Below, piece after piece: positions 37,841-52,495 of a stretch of DNA of 64,000 nucleotides. The translations under genes and the position numbers were made by a program. Origin of the DNA: Phlegmacium glaucopus (lineage: Eukaryota > Basidiomycota > Agaricomycetes > Agaricales > Cortinariaceae); the NCBI GenBank assembly GCA_015039465.1, contig MU130378.1, positions 438,570 to 502,569 of the forward strand, written 5' to 3'. The notes under the pieces are model-generated. The model saw only the letters and a program-made list of their open reading frames with translations, did no database searches and had not been told where the DNA came from. Each line of letters starts with the position of its first letter. Position 1 is the first letter of the stretch.

Positions 37841-38869
37841 TGTGGCGTCTGGTTATGTATACCCACCCCCGGTGGATGATCTATGTACGGATACGCTTCC
37901 AGGAATAATACTTGGTAAGATTTGTTGTTAAAAGGAGAACCAGAAGCAGACCAAGGTTAGATAGAAACAGCCTTTTTGATGAATCGATAAATTTAAATTT
38001 AAAATGATTTCGCCACAGACCAATAACAAAGGAGATGTCTTGGGATAAGCATCCCCATGTTGCTTCAGTGGAGTTGGTAAGTAGTCGCGGAACTGACTCA
38101 GCAAGTAGGTATCCATCAATAATCTTAATTGATGGTTCTTGTAAGGGCTGTGTGCTTAATCTACTGATAACGGCAAGTTCACAAAGCAATCGTCCGTTGA
38201 CTTCGTGCCCAGGTTGACGTCATCATTAGGTTTATAGATTTCCCGCAACGTTCGTGTGAGCAGTTCACACTCCTAGTCATCGAACCTTCCCGGAGTCCAA
38301 CCGATACTCATCGTGGGAAGATATATTTTTCGATCTATTTCGTCGAGCTGAATGCCGAGATCTCCGAGTTGTCGCCAGTGTATATACAAAAAGTGACTTC
38401 AAATTCTCCATGGTGATGATCCAACTATTTCGTCAGAATAGTCGACGTCCCAAAGGCAGGTCGTGCCCGCGCCAATATATTATAGATGTTGGCCATCACA
38501 GGCCTACCTAGTTTAATCTTCTAAGGTTCAGTCGGATTGGGAGCTTTCCCTTTTAACTAGAGGTCAGCAGGTCAGTCAAGTTCCGAATGTTCGAGCAAAC
38601 ATATAACTTCCTGGTCAGTGCGCTGTATGGAGATTACATAAATACTGGCACCATCTTTCCAATATAATTCCGAAATATTTATCTGGTGACTGGAATGAAT
38701 TTCCAAAGCAAATACGAAGCAGCACGGCGAGTCACTCTGCCAGTGATCGATGAAACTCGGACAGGACAACGCAGTTGTGACACAAGTGTGACAAACCCAC
38801 TCATCCTCCATCCACTTGGCTCCTCCCCTCCTCCCCTCCATCCTCCATTGCATTCCTGCCATCCTTTAG
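37841..38869. other. Divergent intergenic region between the two kinase genes
   Basis: This 1029-bp region must carry the promoters of the FRAY-like kinase (minus) and the SR-protein kinase (plus). A 102-residue frame on the minus strand (38189-37881) and an overlapping 63-residue frame are open, but neither resembles a known protein. A TGACGTCA palindrome is at 38215-38222. Just before the SRPK ATG the DNA is very pyrimidine-rich (38816-38866). Confidence 0.5.
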
Positions 38870-42036
<3,167 letters not shown>

Positions 42037-43127
42037 TCATTGATCAAGACGTGAACGCGTTCAGTCCTCGGCCAGGAACGCCTCTATTAAATTCGGCCCT
42101 CACCACCCAGTCCCTCACCCTATTTTCATGACATTAATGCTGACTTTCATCTTACCTAGACATTCCCATAGAGCTCATCGATTGGTGTTGTTCTTTCGGT
42201 ATCTTACCTCTTCCTCTCTCTCGTCTCATTGAATATCTTACTTATTCTTTCTTATGTTCATATACCTATTCCTGTTATTGTCTTTTTGGGGCTTTTTGTT
42301 GTCTGGCTTTTTTGTTTGCCTTCCATTTATCACCTCACTTTCCTTGTCATACCCCCCTAGAGCTTTCTTCGGTTCAACCATGTGCCCAATGGTCTTCTTT
42401 TTTTCATATCATGACCTTTTAACCAATTATGGGGATTCACTTCTCACTCCCCCAATCCATGCTGCCTTAAACTTATCCATGCTGCGTTATCCATTCTGAT
42501 AATACATGTTGTACATGCGTTTGGCGTTCACCCTGTTTCATTACTTAGATGCATCTGATTCGATAGCAATAAATAGACGACTCTTTTTGACAAGCCTTTG
42601 TAAACTCTGGAAGTTTTTTCTATCTCGGTTGATCTTTACTCCAACTAGTCCGATGTAGCAGGCAAGCTAGCTCCACACAGCAGAAATAAAGCGCCACAAG
42701 CCACCCTGGACCCTAGCGATGCAGGGAATGCGATTATATATTTATTAAACAAATTTTCTCTACAACAGTCAGAAGCTGGAAAAAAGAATGTCAATGTGCT
42801 TTTGAAAACAATCGTGGTCGCAAGCATCCATGGTAAGGAAATACGCCCAGGTACTAATTGGATGTATGGAATAACGAAGAGCTGAAGGTGAAGGCAAGTC
42901 CTTGAATAAAGTAGACGCCGATCAACGTGTCGACGGAAGAAAATGATCAAGATTGAAGAGGGTATAAAACAGATAAGGTAGGCATAGAAATAGAGCTGCA
43001 AGCATGCCACGAAACATGTATACTATGCAAAAAAAAAGGTATATAAATTATTTCCCTACATTTTTGTGTCAACATTATGTTCAAGTCCAAAACAAAAACG
43101 AGCGTGAGCGGTGTCGAAAGAAAAACC
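42037..43127. other. Convergent intergenic region
   Basis: This 1.09-kb gap lies between the SRPK and chitin deacetylase stops. It is pyrimidine-rich on the plus strand near 42190-42430, which opens a featureless hydrophobic frame. I take it as two long 3' untranslated regions and see nothing else. Confidence 0.55.
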
Positions 43128-44865
43128 CTAGAAGCGAACTGCGAACACGCCGGCCAGCAGCACTACGACGGTCGTCATGAACGTGAGACCGAGCCCCACG
43201 CCGAAGCGTGTGTCGGCGCTTGATGTTGAGCCTGCTCCTGCAGTCCCAGTTGCGGTGGGAGCGATGATAGTCACAGCGGATCCTGTAAAAAATAAATTAG
43301 ATCCACGGAATATTTATCGGGATAAAATGATAGGTAACCTGAGATGATTGGAGGATTCGTCTTATTATCGTTTGTTTCGATATACGCATTGGAGAGAGGC
43401 ATATGGAGGCAATCCACGACTGGTTGGATAGTGAAAGGTGGTTTGTGTGCCAGTGCATCTGGTAGAATATACCCAGTAGCAACTTCAACCGTCTGTTCGA
43501 AAAGATCATGTTCAAGAACGATGAAGCCATTGTTTATGGTGGAAATATTGCCAAGAATGTTTTCCCAATTTTGGAGGACCTGACTGACGGTGGTAGTACC
43601 ACCGTGGATGTTGAAGTCTATTGAGGCACCGTCAGTTTATCTGCGAATTTGAATAAAATAAAATAAAATGGGTACCTCCGGTATCAAATGTCACTTGAAC
43701 GTTAACGCGAGTCCAAATAACAGGCGTAAGTCCCATTGCAACGGAGATGGCCCGAACTCGATTACTGAAAACAACGAATCAAAGGATCAAACTTTGAACA
43801 AGGTACTCAAATAATGTTACTTACTCAATATCGCCATAAGGGGGCCTCATCATGTTGGGGGTAACACCTAGCACATCTTTGATGATTTTTTTGGACCAAC
43901 CAAGTTCGGCGATGATCTCTTCGTTGGTTAGAGTAGTCAAGGAGGGGTGACTCCATGTGTGGACGGCAATCTGGTGTTGAGCCATATACTCCGTTTGCAA
44001 TATAGCAGGAAATTGTAGCGCCCTGGATCCAACCACAAAGAACGTCGACTTCAGGTTCTCTTGGTCAAGGTAGCTGAGTAATTTGGAGGTGTAGAACGAT
44101 GGACCATCGTCATAGGTGAGGCCCCAATGCAATGGGTCAGGGCATTGCGTGATATCGAAGGACGCGACACAACCACTGCAAGACCACCAGCACCTGGTGC
44201 TGTCAGCTACAGCAGCGGTATTGTTAGGACATCCACCTGGAGAACGTTGCATGCCATCAACGGATCATCAATCTATAAATAAATGAATACAATACTAACC
44301 TGGATTAGTAGGAGCAAAGCCGGGAATAACGATGCCAGTATCCTTAACCTCCTGTATCCATTGAAGAACTTCAGGTGAATCTATAGGAGGAGGAAGATCT
44401 AATTTGGGATAATTTGCGGGGTTTAGAGTCACCGCTAGCGTTAAAAAAAGTGTCAGATGAGAAGGGGGAAAAAAGCAGAAGGCGGGTGTGAAACGTACGG
44501 TTAGGTAAAGCAGGGGCACCTGGCAAAAAGGTAGGAATCGAGCCTGGAACCGCTGTGGAGGCAAGAGGTTGAGTTGCAGCACTGGGTTCGTTAGAAACGA
44601 TGGACGCTAAAGGAACGGCAGTTGGGTTCGTTGCTAAAAGAGAAACCGCGATGATAGGTGTCGTCGAAGTAGGGGCGGCAGTTGCTGAGCCATTAACGGT
44701 GACGGGAGGAACAGTTGCAGATACGGTTGCTGGCGGAGCTGAGCTTTGACTTGAACTCGAACTTGAGGGGGCCTGGCGTTGGTGAAGATGACGTGCATGA
44801 AGGTAGTCATCACCATGGGCAGCGACAAGGGCAACGGCGGTAACGACTGATATCAGGACTTTCAT
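43128..44865 (-). CDS. Chitin deacetylase, GPI-anchored (polysaccharide deacetylase, CE4)
   Basis: This enzyme removes acetyl groups from cell-wall chitin to give chitosan. The start at 44865 gives a signal peptide (MKVLISVVTAVALVAAHG), followed by a Ser/Thr/Pro-rich linker suited to O-glycosylation. An in-frame ATG two codons upstream (44871) is possible. The NodB fold shows motif 1 as TYDDGP with its catalytic and metal Asp pair, motif 2 as HTWSHPSL with the metal-binding His pair, and motif 3 as RPPYGDID. A Cys-rich stretch (CWWSCSGC) precedes the domain. The C-terminus has a small-residue Ser/Gly/Thr region and then a hydrophobic tail (FMTTVVVLLAGVFAV), the usual GPI signal. About eight exons are needed. 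Confidence 0.92.
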
Positions 44866-44969
44866 GATCATGGGAGCAAGATGGAAAAAGGTTGCTGGGA
44901 AAGTTTTTTGAACATTCAGTCTGCCGTCGGCATACAATGTTGGCAAGCGACAACAACAGCTACATACAA

Positions 44970-46028
44970 CTAAACTCGGGGCTTTTTAGCACGAGGCTTC
45001 TCAAGGTCAATCTCTTCAGCCTCATCATCATCATCCTCTTCATCTTCAGAGTCACTAATCTCATTTTCAACATTACCCAAGAAATATTCAATACTCTCAG
45101 GGAATATTTCGTTGGCTATCACCAACCCCACCTGTTGTTCCAAAGATATTTTCACCGCAAGAAATAGAAAGGAGAAAGAGCTCACTTCTGAGGGGTCACC
45201 GCTGTGTTCGAAAAAGTTGAAGAAGCTACCGGGGTCAGCGGGTAATCCATCCTCGTCTTCTCCAGCTTCACGAGGGTACACCTTCGTCAAGGCTTTCGCC
45301 GGGTCCTTCCAGTTAAGCTTGGTAGACTTAGTATATAAGTAAATCATTAGAAACACGTTTCTGTATAAATCACCGCAGTCTACTTACAGACATCTCGACG
45401 TCGCGGTCCCAAGAAAAATCAAGCATTGAATCGGTGATACCATTTTCATCAGCCTTCTCGCTCTCCGCCGATGGGGTGGGAACGCGCTTGTATTCTTTTT
45501 TCACAATTCTATCCGTGAAAAATTGGTTTTCTTTGAAATGCTGTATTCCAAGGGTATATTCAGCAACTGTAAAGCCACTGAAAAAAAGGGCAAGCTGTGA
45601 CCACTCACAAACTCGATGGTGAAACATCTATGTTCCTGAGCGTCTTTCTCGACCCATACATCCTCGAGGTAGCTAAGGGCAGTCTGGTCTGCATTGTGCT
45701 GAATATGGTATGCAAGAGTGCTGTTGTTCATCATAGCCACCGGCCAAAAATTGGGAATAGACTTGATGACCTGTCGGCGCTTTTCGTACAAAGGGCGCAA
45801 GTAAGCTTGAGCCTGGCGTTCTTGAGGAGCAAGTTATATTTAATCAGTCAGGGAATGTCTCTCCTTCATAACTGTTAAAAAGGCCTTACCAAGTACCAAT
45901 TCAGCACGCGCAAGATCGCGTTGGATCTCCTGCAGTTTTTTGGCGTCCTCATCTGAGAGCTCCACGTTTTGAAGAGGACTCTTCTCGTCCTCAGCGCCTG
46001 GAGACGCTCTTTTAGTGCCTTTACCCAT
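44970..46028 (-). CDS. SET/TAF-I type nucleosome assembly (NAP family) protein
   Basis: The start MGKGTKRASPGAEDEKSPLQ at 46028 is followed by a helical dimerisation segment (DEDAKKLQEIQRDLARAELVL). The NAP/SET fold comes next: IPNFWPVAMMNNSTLAYHI, QTALSYLEDVWVEKD and ITDSMLDFSWDRDVEM, then SFFNFFEHSGDPSE. These blocks place it closer to SET/TAF-I than to Nap1. An acidic tail (DSEDEEDDDDEAEE) and a basic end (KPRAKKPRV) close the protein, as in histone chaperones. About five exons are needed, all with GT-AG introns. Such proteins bind histones H3-H4 or H2A-H2B in the nucleus; the partners here are inferred. It ends beside the chitin deacetylase start, both on the minus strand. Confidence 0.88.
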
Positions 46029-46222
46029 GACAATGAACTGAAAATGGGAAGGATTAGGGAGGGTGGATAGTAACGGTGGGTTTGAGGAATGTCCTAACCG
46101 GCAAAGGTGGAAAAAAAATTTAACTCCGCGATCGTTGATGGCCCTCCCTTAGACACAACAAAAATTGAACGTTAACAGGTTATGTGGAACGTATACTATA
46201 CAGTTCAGTATAAACAATACTT

Positions 46223-48978
46223 TTAATCCACCCTTTTCTTCACCGTTCCCAGTTCAACTTCATCAATCATATTAGCCTTAACCCGTCTTGCACCTGGCCT
46301 CAACCATCTTGACTTCTCCATACTGGGCGCTAATCGTCTATTCAAACCTTTACCGTTGTGACCAGAGCGATAACCAGGGCCAGAATAATATATGACATCA
46401 GTAGGTGGAATCAATCGTGGCCATGCGACATAATCGATACCATGGATGAGCATGAAAGCTGAGGCCACGCAGAGGAGTGTAAACCATAATATGAAGTAGT
46501 AGATAAGGGAGTATCCTAGAAGAGGGTGAGTCAACGATCCAAGTAGATTTTCGTGAATTCAACGTACCAGAGGTACGAGGTAATGTCATTCCCGCACAGA
46601 TCATGAAGAACGAAAACGACGCAATTGCAGGCATCTGGGACAACATCAGCTCACAATAAGTTCCTCGTCTAGATGGTAGAAACTTACAGAACGAGTGATC
46701 AGGGGACGAGCATCAGTAATTAAAAAGAGGGATGCAGAAGGATTTCTTCGTGGAACCCATGCTCCCGTTACCAGATCGAAACCGTCCTAAAGTAGAATGT
46801 CAATGAACGGGGTCAAAGAGGAACAATTTTGAAAAATCACCTGTCTTGCACCATCGAAAAAGTTGTTCTTCATATACCTCGTTATAGACTTGTACCCGTC
46901 TTCCATGACACCCTTCCGCGTTCTCTTGTTCGTCCTTGTAAAGTCAGACTTCAACGCGCCAGAGCCCCCGTAAGCTTTTGCGATAGCATCGGCATGGTCA
47001 GCCCACACTGGCGGAACACGATGTCAACCAATTTAACCGCCAAAATGGACTGTCCAATCCTTACTTTCACGGAATTCCTTGCTGAGTGTTTCATAATCGT
47101 CGATACTTTCATCAGCAGACAAAATACCCAATTCTCGTAGTTGCTCGTTGAGGGTCCGTTTAGCAAGACTAGCTTGTACGACGTTGGTTCGATCCAAATT
47201 GTCCATGCAATTTGTACGGACAACACCAGTTTGATTCTTTCGAGGTTTTGAATCACCTCCGTTGATTTGGAAGTACCTGTGAAGCAATCGGGACAGTTGA
47301 ACAAAGGAAGTTTAAAACACAAAAAAGAACATACCCATCTCCATCTAAATCATCCTTCATTCTGTCCACTAGGAGGTTAATGCGATCCCAACGCATTTTC
47401 TTGCACTCATTATGGAAGTCAAAATACTGGTATTTTACGTTCGGCAAGTCGAGCTAAATGTTCAGTTAGGTTATTACACAAAGTAATACAAAAGGAGGAG
47501 CGCATACTTGGTCGACATAACGCTCGTAAGCGTCCTTGACAGGTTTTTCATACCCTTTTTGATTTACAAGATTGACTAAAGATTGAGTTCCATAAAGCTT
47601 GTTTAGAGTCGTGAGGTGAGTGCGCATTGCAGTGGCCTGCGCCATTAAATCAGCGTTAGCCATTTATCATAGAGAGCACCTACGGTACTAGGCAAGTCCA
47701 TGATCTGCAAGTCCGGCTTGTACCTCAAAGTGTTGATTTCAGACCAAAATACAGGGATGCTACCCCGTATTTGCACAAAGCTGAGTTTGGCGGCATAGTT
47801 GTCAGATAGTGGTAGAGCGCCGGGCGTTGTCTGTCTTTCAAGCAGGAGTATTTGTTCAGTTTCGTTGAAGTTGGCAACATGGCCTTCGTTGTCGATCCCA
47901 CGACGGAAATAACGTGTACCGGCGCGGAAGCGCGAGCGACGGCTAATTAAAGCCAAGTGCATGTGTCGGCCTTGTAGGAATATAGGCCGTGATTCAAAGG
48001 CTGGGAAAAATTAGCACGAGTTGGCAATACAAACTACGGTTAAAGGAGCTGACTCACTGCCATACATGATGGGTAAAATGAAGGCATCATACTTGTTAAA
48101 ATGAAGATTAGAAGAAAAGAAGGGTGTAGGGCTCTTGAAGACACGTACGGCAGAGTTAGGGTTTGAAGAGGCAGTATCTATAAATTTTGTCTGCACAAAT
48201 CTGGCCAATGTCCCTCAGTACCAAAGCCAAGGAGGTAATATTTGGATATACCTATTCCAAAAAAAGCGATCATCAACCTGAAGGCGCAAATATCATTATC
48301 GGGCGAATGTGAGAAGTAAGGAGTTTACGAACCGCTTGCCAAAAAGCTTTTGATGCATCCTCCTCACGGTTGTCCCACTGAATTTGCAAGCGACGAGTTA
48401 AATCCCAGGTATACGAAAATAGAAAATTTCCCCCATGTAGATGTGATCGAACAAGAGCTAGGAGATGTGCCTCTACTGGGTGAGGAGGGTTGTGTGGCGA
48501 GAGAGCACGTAATGGAAGGAATTCGAAGTCTGTGGCTTGATAGATGTCATGGCCCATGAGATTGCCTTGGATCGTGCGGCCTGTTATAACAATTACATAG
48601 TCCGCTGTTAAAACCATGCCAATGAGACGACGAAGTTCGACTATGAGAAGAAGGCGGCCATACATATTGATAGGGAAATTAAACCGATAATCCCATAAAT
48701 TACTTTGTCCGAACGCTGCGCCGAAAATGGAATCGTGTAGGTAGGCGCTGTATGTCCAATCAGTACCCGAGTTCATATATTTGAGATAAAGAAAGCCCAC
48801 GGTTCAAATTAAGATCCCCAGACGAACGGTTTACAGTTAATGACTGCGTTTCTCCTTCGGGGACGAAGATGTACGTGTCATTGCGCTCGGTAAATCTGCA
48901 GACGGAGAAGTTAGCAAGCTCCAGATAAGACATTGTCGTAGACACGTACAGGGTATAGCGTTGATGTAAGGCCCTCAT
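46223..48978 (-). CDS. SAC1: SAC1 phosphoinositide phosphatase
   Basis: Sac1 removes phosphate from phosphatidylinositol 4-phosphate in the ER and Golgi membranes. The start is [10 protein letters not shown] at 48978. Splicing of a 54-bp intron (GTACGT donor) that keeps the frame joins it to [15 protein letters not shown]. The catalytic CX5R motif is [12 protein letters not shown], identical to the Sac-domain signature. Other Sac blocks are [23 protein letters not shown] split over exons, [13 protein letters not shown] and [15 protein letters not shown]. Two C-terminal membrane segments follow ([14 protein letters not shown] and [17 protein letters not shown]), as expected for an ER-anchored Sac1. 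About ten exons are present. The final stretch is basic. Confidence 0.94.
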
Positions 48979-49107
48979 GGCGGTAGTAGTAAGATGGCAG
49001 GTTGCTCAAACAAGTTTGTTGAACGCGTTGATCTGAGTCTGAACTTTGAATATTTCTTGATCGCTGTGATCTAGCATACCTTACCCACCAAAAAAGTTTC
49101 TTTGACG
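48979..49107. promoter_or_regulatory. Shared divergent promoter of SAC1 and LEA1
   Basis: The two start codons are 129 bp apart on opposite strands, so this short stretch must hold both promoters. No clear motif stands out. Confidence 0.5.
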
Positions 49108-50027
49108 ATGAAGCTCACTCCAGAGCTCCTTGCTCAGGCCTCGTCCCACCTGAACCCAGTCAAAGAACGCCAGCTTGATCTTAGAGGTTAGCAAAACCAA
49201 CATATCTCTCTCTTGATCGCTTAAAACAACATCGACAGGCTACAAAATCCCTGCCATTGAAAATCTGGGTGTTACACGGGTACGCGTTCCTTTATACTGT
49301 TCTTTGGATACAAATCAACTCAATCTTACCTCAAGGACCAACATGATGCTATAGATTTCACTGACAATGCCATCATCACGCTTGGCAACTTGCCGCTCCT
49401 CAAACGACTCCATACACTTCTCCTTGCGAATAACCGGATACAGAACATATCACCCTCCATTCATCTCTCCGCGCCGAACCTTCATACTCTTGTATTGACG
49501 AACAACAATATATTAGAACTTGGAGATCTCGAAGCCCTCAAAGAGCTCAAATATCTCAAGTATATTTCTCTTTTGGGAAACCCCGTTCAGGAGAAAAAAT
49601 GGTATCGCGAGTGGCTTGCCTGGAGAATTCCTGGACTAAGGGTTTTGGATTTTCAGAGAATTCGAGACAAGGTGCGCTCACCGGCACCTTTTACATCTCA
49701 CGCGACTCAACCATTTTGCCATGGTGTTCATCCGATTAGGAACGTGCCCAGGCGAAAGTATTATTCGTAACTGCAGAAGGCCTCCCAACGGCCCTGGCCA
49801 CGACAATATCGACCACTATCTCTGCTCATTCGACAGCTGCAACGCTAACTATGGACGAACCAAAAGCAGCACCCATTCCTGGTAAAGCTGGTCGGTTGAT
49901 GTCCAAGGAGGACCAGGAGAAGGTAAAAGCAGCTATCGCCAAAGCTACATCGATAGAAGAAGTCAGGAAATTGGAGCGAAGCTTGAGGGAAGGCTATCTA
50001 CCTGACATGGAATCGGTGGGGGCATAG
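49108..50027 (+). CDS. LEA1: U2 snRNP protein A' (leucine-rich repeat)
   Basis: U2A' binds U2 snRNA with U2B'' in the spliceosome. The protein starts MKLTPELLAQASSHLNPVKE, the family N-terminus. It continues RQLDLRGYKIPAIENLGVTR and leucine-rich repeats (LHTLLLANNRI, LHTLVLTNNNILELGDLEAL), closing with the LRR cap YREWLAWRIPGLRVLDF. The C-terminal helical part includes GRLMSKEDQEKVKAAIAKA and ends PDMESVGA. Four or five exons with short introns are needed; the junction after FQRIRDK skips a frame that stays open for another 27 codons. The gene is divergent from SAC1. Confidence 0.93.
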
Positions 50028-50189
50028 CGGAAGCGGATGGTGTGTTATCGTATCGTTCAACTTTTTTTGTGTTTTTCACACTTGCTTCTTTTATTTAATG
50101 GTACTAAAGATTCACGACCTCTCCTTTACGGTTGTCAACACTTCTGACCGTTGTCAGCTACTCTCGAGAATATTCCTAGTGTTTCAATT

Positions 50190-51058
50190 CTAATTTCCCT
50201 TTACTCCGGCATTCCCAATCCATATACCATGGAAGCCAAGAGCGATGACGGCCCCAAGATTGGCGAGAGAGCTGATGCCGTGCAAAGTACCGAAACGACG
50301 ATTCAGGGCTCGCATGTCAGCCGAGACCTGGAGTTTCTTTGTGTAAGAATCGAAGCGGGGGATATCATGTAATATAAAAATGCCTTACTCCAGAATCATT
50401 GTACATCTTGCCCTCCTCTTTCTCCAGTTTCTGGCGTTGAAACATTGTCCTACCATCAAAAATCATCACAAAAGTATTTTCTGTCGTAAGAAAGATGGGA
50501 CGTACCTGCTAGTCAATGGACCGATAACAAAATAGTTGAGACCCTGCGACAGGAGTACCACAGCAAGCGCGTATGCCTGGACGACATCCGCGACATTTGG
50601 TTGGTAAATGTGAGTGACAACGTCCGGATGGTTGATGACCCATAAGGAGAGAAGACCAGAGGAGAGAAGTATCGAAAGCACGAAGTAGACGGGGAATGTC
50701 TTGTGCTGCAATGCACCGAACTGGTGTCGAGCTATAACGTGAATACTTCAGTCAGCCATGTATATCCCCCAAGACACGGATGATCATGGCTTACGGAGAG
50801 TTTTGTAAGCGATTACACCTGCGATATGCCCCACATCAGAAAAATAGATATATAAGGTGCAAAAGATTGGTGCACACCTCCAAAGAACGTAATCCAAATA
50901 GCTTCAGATTCAACTATCAGTATCCTGATGGAGAGGTGTTGACTGGAACCGCAATACTCACACATCCCAAAAAGCCAGGCATATCCAAGGAGATACAAGC
51001 CGTCTAAATTGACCAGGCTAATCAATGAAGAAAAGGTCAGCAGTGCTACTTTGGCCAT
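50190..51058 (-). CDS. TMEM205-like (DUF4149) membrane protein
   Basis: The start is MAKVALLTFSSLISLVNLDG at 51058. Splicing several short exons gives WITFFGGVIAYKTLPRHQFG then ALQHKTFPVYF, the diagnostic TMEM205-like core with its RHQFG and LQ-K-FP-YF pattern. Hydrophobic segments follow (VLSILLSSGLLSLWVI, VVQAYALAVVLLSQGLNYFVIG), then a cytosolic-looking helix (RQKLEKEEGKMYND). The conserved end is ALNRRFGTLHGISSLANLGAV plus a last hydrophobic helix. Four membrane helices are likely. The molecular function of fungal members is not known. The 26-nt exon bearing VIAYKTL lies between two introns near 50.8 kb and is easily missed. Confidence 0.82.
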
Positions 51059-51346
51059 AGTGGACGGTACAAAGTGTTGGTCAGGTGTTAGTTTCGTTTT
51101 GAAGTTTTCGGCGCATTTAGGGACCTTTTATTGTTCTCGGAGTCTCTTGTGGCGCTTGTTCCGTTTATGAACATGCGAGGCGCGCTCAGGTGAGAATCTA
51201 GTACCAGCTTAAGATGTACATAGATGGTTCTGCTCTAAGAGTCGATTGTTATAGTTCTGCTCATCCTTCTGCAACGCTCAAATGAACATTATTGTTCCTT
51301 CTATTGGGACTCGGATATATATATTGTAGCTTACGTCTAGGAAAAA

Positions 51347-52397
51347 CTATCCAATGACAAGTTTGTCGTCAGTCTCGCTGAACTCGTAAGCGGGAACTTC
51401 GAGATTCAGCTGGGGGAATAATGAATATTTATTTCTGGATACTAAAACAGTAGAACTCACTGGAGCAGGACCTTTTCGGGCACGGCCAGCTAGAAAGACA
51501 AATATTAGATCCTCCCGTAGAAAGAGAGTCAAGTAAATTTACGCACAAATATCATAGTGAGAACCATGGCAGGGACAGAACCTGAAGTAGGTCGCAATTC
51601 ATGAGTAGTGGTAATAACTAATTGATCCATACAACGCACCATCCTCCAAAGTCACCAGCTTCACCAATGGGTACGCAACCCAGATGAGTGCAAACACCGA
51701 GCATAACCAGCCACTCAGGCTTTTTCACGCGCGTTTCATCAGCCTGAGGATCTCTAAAGGCCTTCCAGTCTGCCGAACGCGCCTCCTCGATTTCATCAAC
51801 AGTTCTGTGTCTAATGAAGACAGGCTTTCCACGCCATTTGATGATTACATTCTTGCCCTCCGGAATGGTTGAAAGGTCAACTTCCACCTTAGCGAGTGCA
51901 AGGATGTCGGCGGAAGCAGCCATACTCTGGAGGAACTCGGAAACAGAGGATTTGGCGGCAGAGGCGGAGATAATACCGAGGGAGCCGACCATGAAGTAGG
52001 AAAGGGCACGGTTGCTGTCTGGGTTTGTGCGGTAAGCGGAGAAGTTGGGGACCTCTGGTGCGTCCTTTACAACGACAGACGTATGGATAAGTCGTTGATG
52101 GTAGTTGGAAGGTGGAACTAAGAACAAAAATGAGAACTTGAAGAGAGACAGAAGAAAGAAGTGGTGACCTGTAGTGAAGGTTTTCGAGACAAGACCGGAG
52201 GAAGTTCTTGAGATGCCCCCAGCCCACCGCGGTGCAGAATCTGAGCGAACAGCTGTATCTGAGTGACCATGACTGTGGGGATCATGAGGAGCCCTCGCTG
52301 CAACATTGAGCAAAGGTGCATAAGGAATTCCGCTGGGAAGTGTGCGGACAGTTGGGGCGAGGGTGACCGCCTTTTTGACGGCCTGGAAAGTAGCCAT
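51347..52397 (-). CDS. RIP1: Rieske iron-sulfur subunit of ubiquinol-cytochrome c reductase
   Basis: This is the 2Fe-2S protein of respiratory complex III, which passes electrons from ubiquinol to cytochrome c1 at the inner mitochondrial membrane. The N-terminus ([20 protein letters not shown]) fits a presequence. A membrane anchor follows ([18 protein letters not shown]), then the hinge ([20 protein letters not shown]) and the cluster motifs CTHLGC and CPCHGSHYD. The second motif is assembled across an intron after GDFGGW. The end is GRARKGPAP then [14 protein letters not shown] and DKLVIG. About five exons. All metal ligands and the disulfide cysteines are present. Confidence 0.96.
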
Positions 52398-52495
52398 TAC
52401 GATGAGTTTTGTAGAAAGAGGTCAAGTGTCAATCCGGAGTTTGCCGTTCACACAACAAATTGCTTTCCGTTTTGCTCCGGTACCAACAACGAATA

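Noticed and set aside
37881..38189. 102-codon minus-strand frame in the kinase intergenic region
   Set aside because: No known family, two overlapping frames open at once and no splice support; kept only as a note in the intergenic entry.
38215..38222. TGACGTCA (CRE/bZIP site) as a regulatory feature
   Set aside because: The same 8-mer also occurs in CSN6 coding DNA near 34597, so position alone is weak evidence.
42254..42499. Hydrophobic 81-codon plus-strand frame after SRPK
   Set aside because: Pyrimidine-rich 3' untranslated DNA gives Phe/Leu/Ser-rich false frames; no start context or domain.
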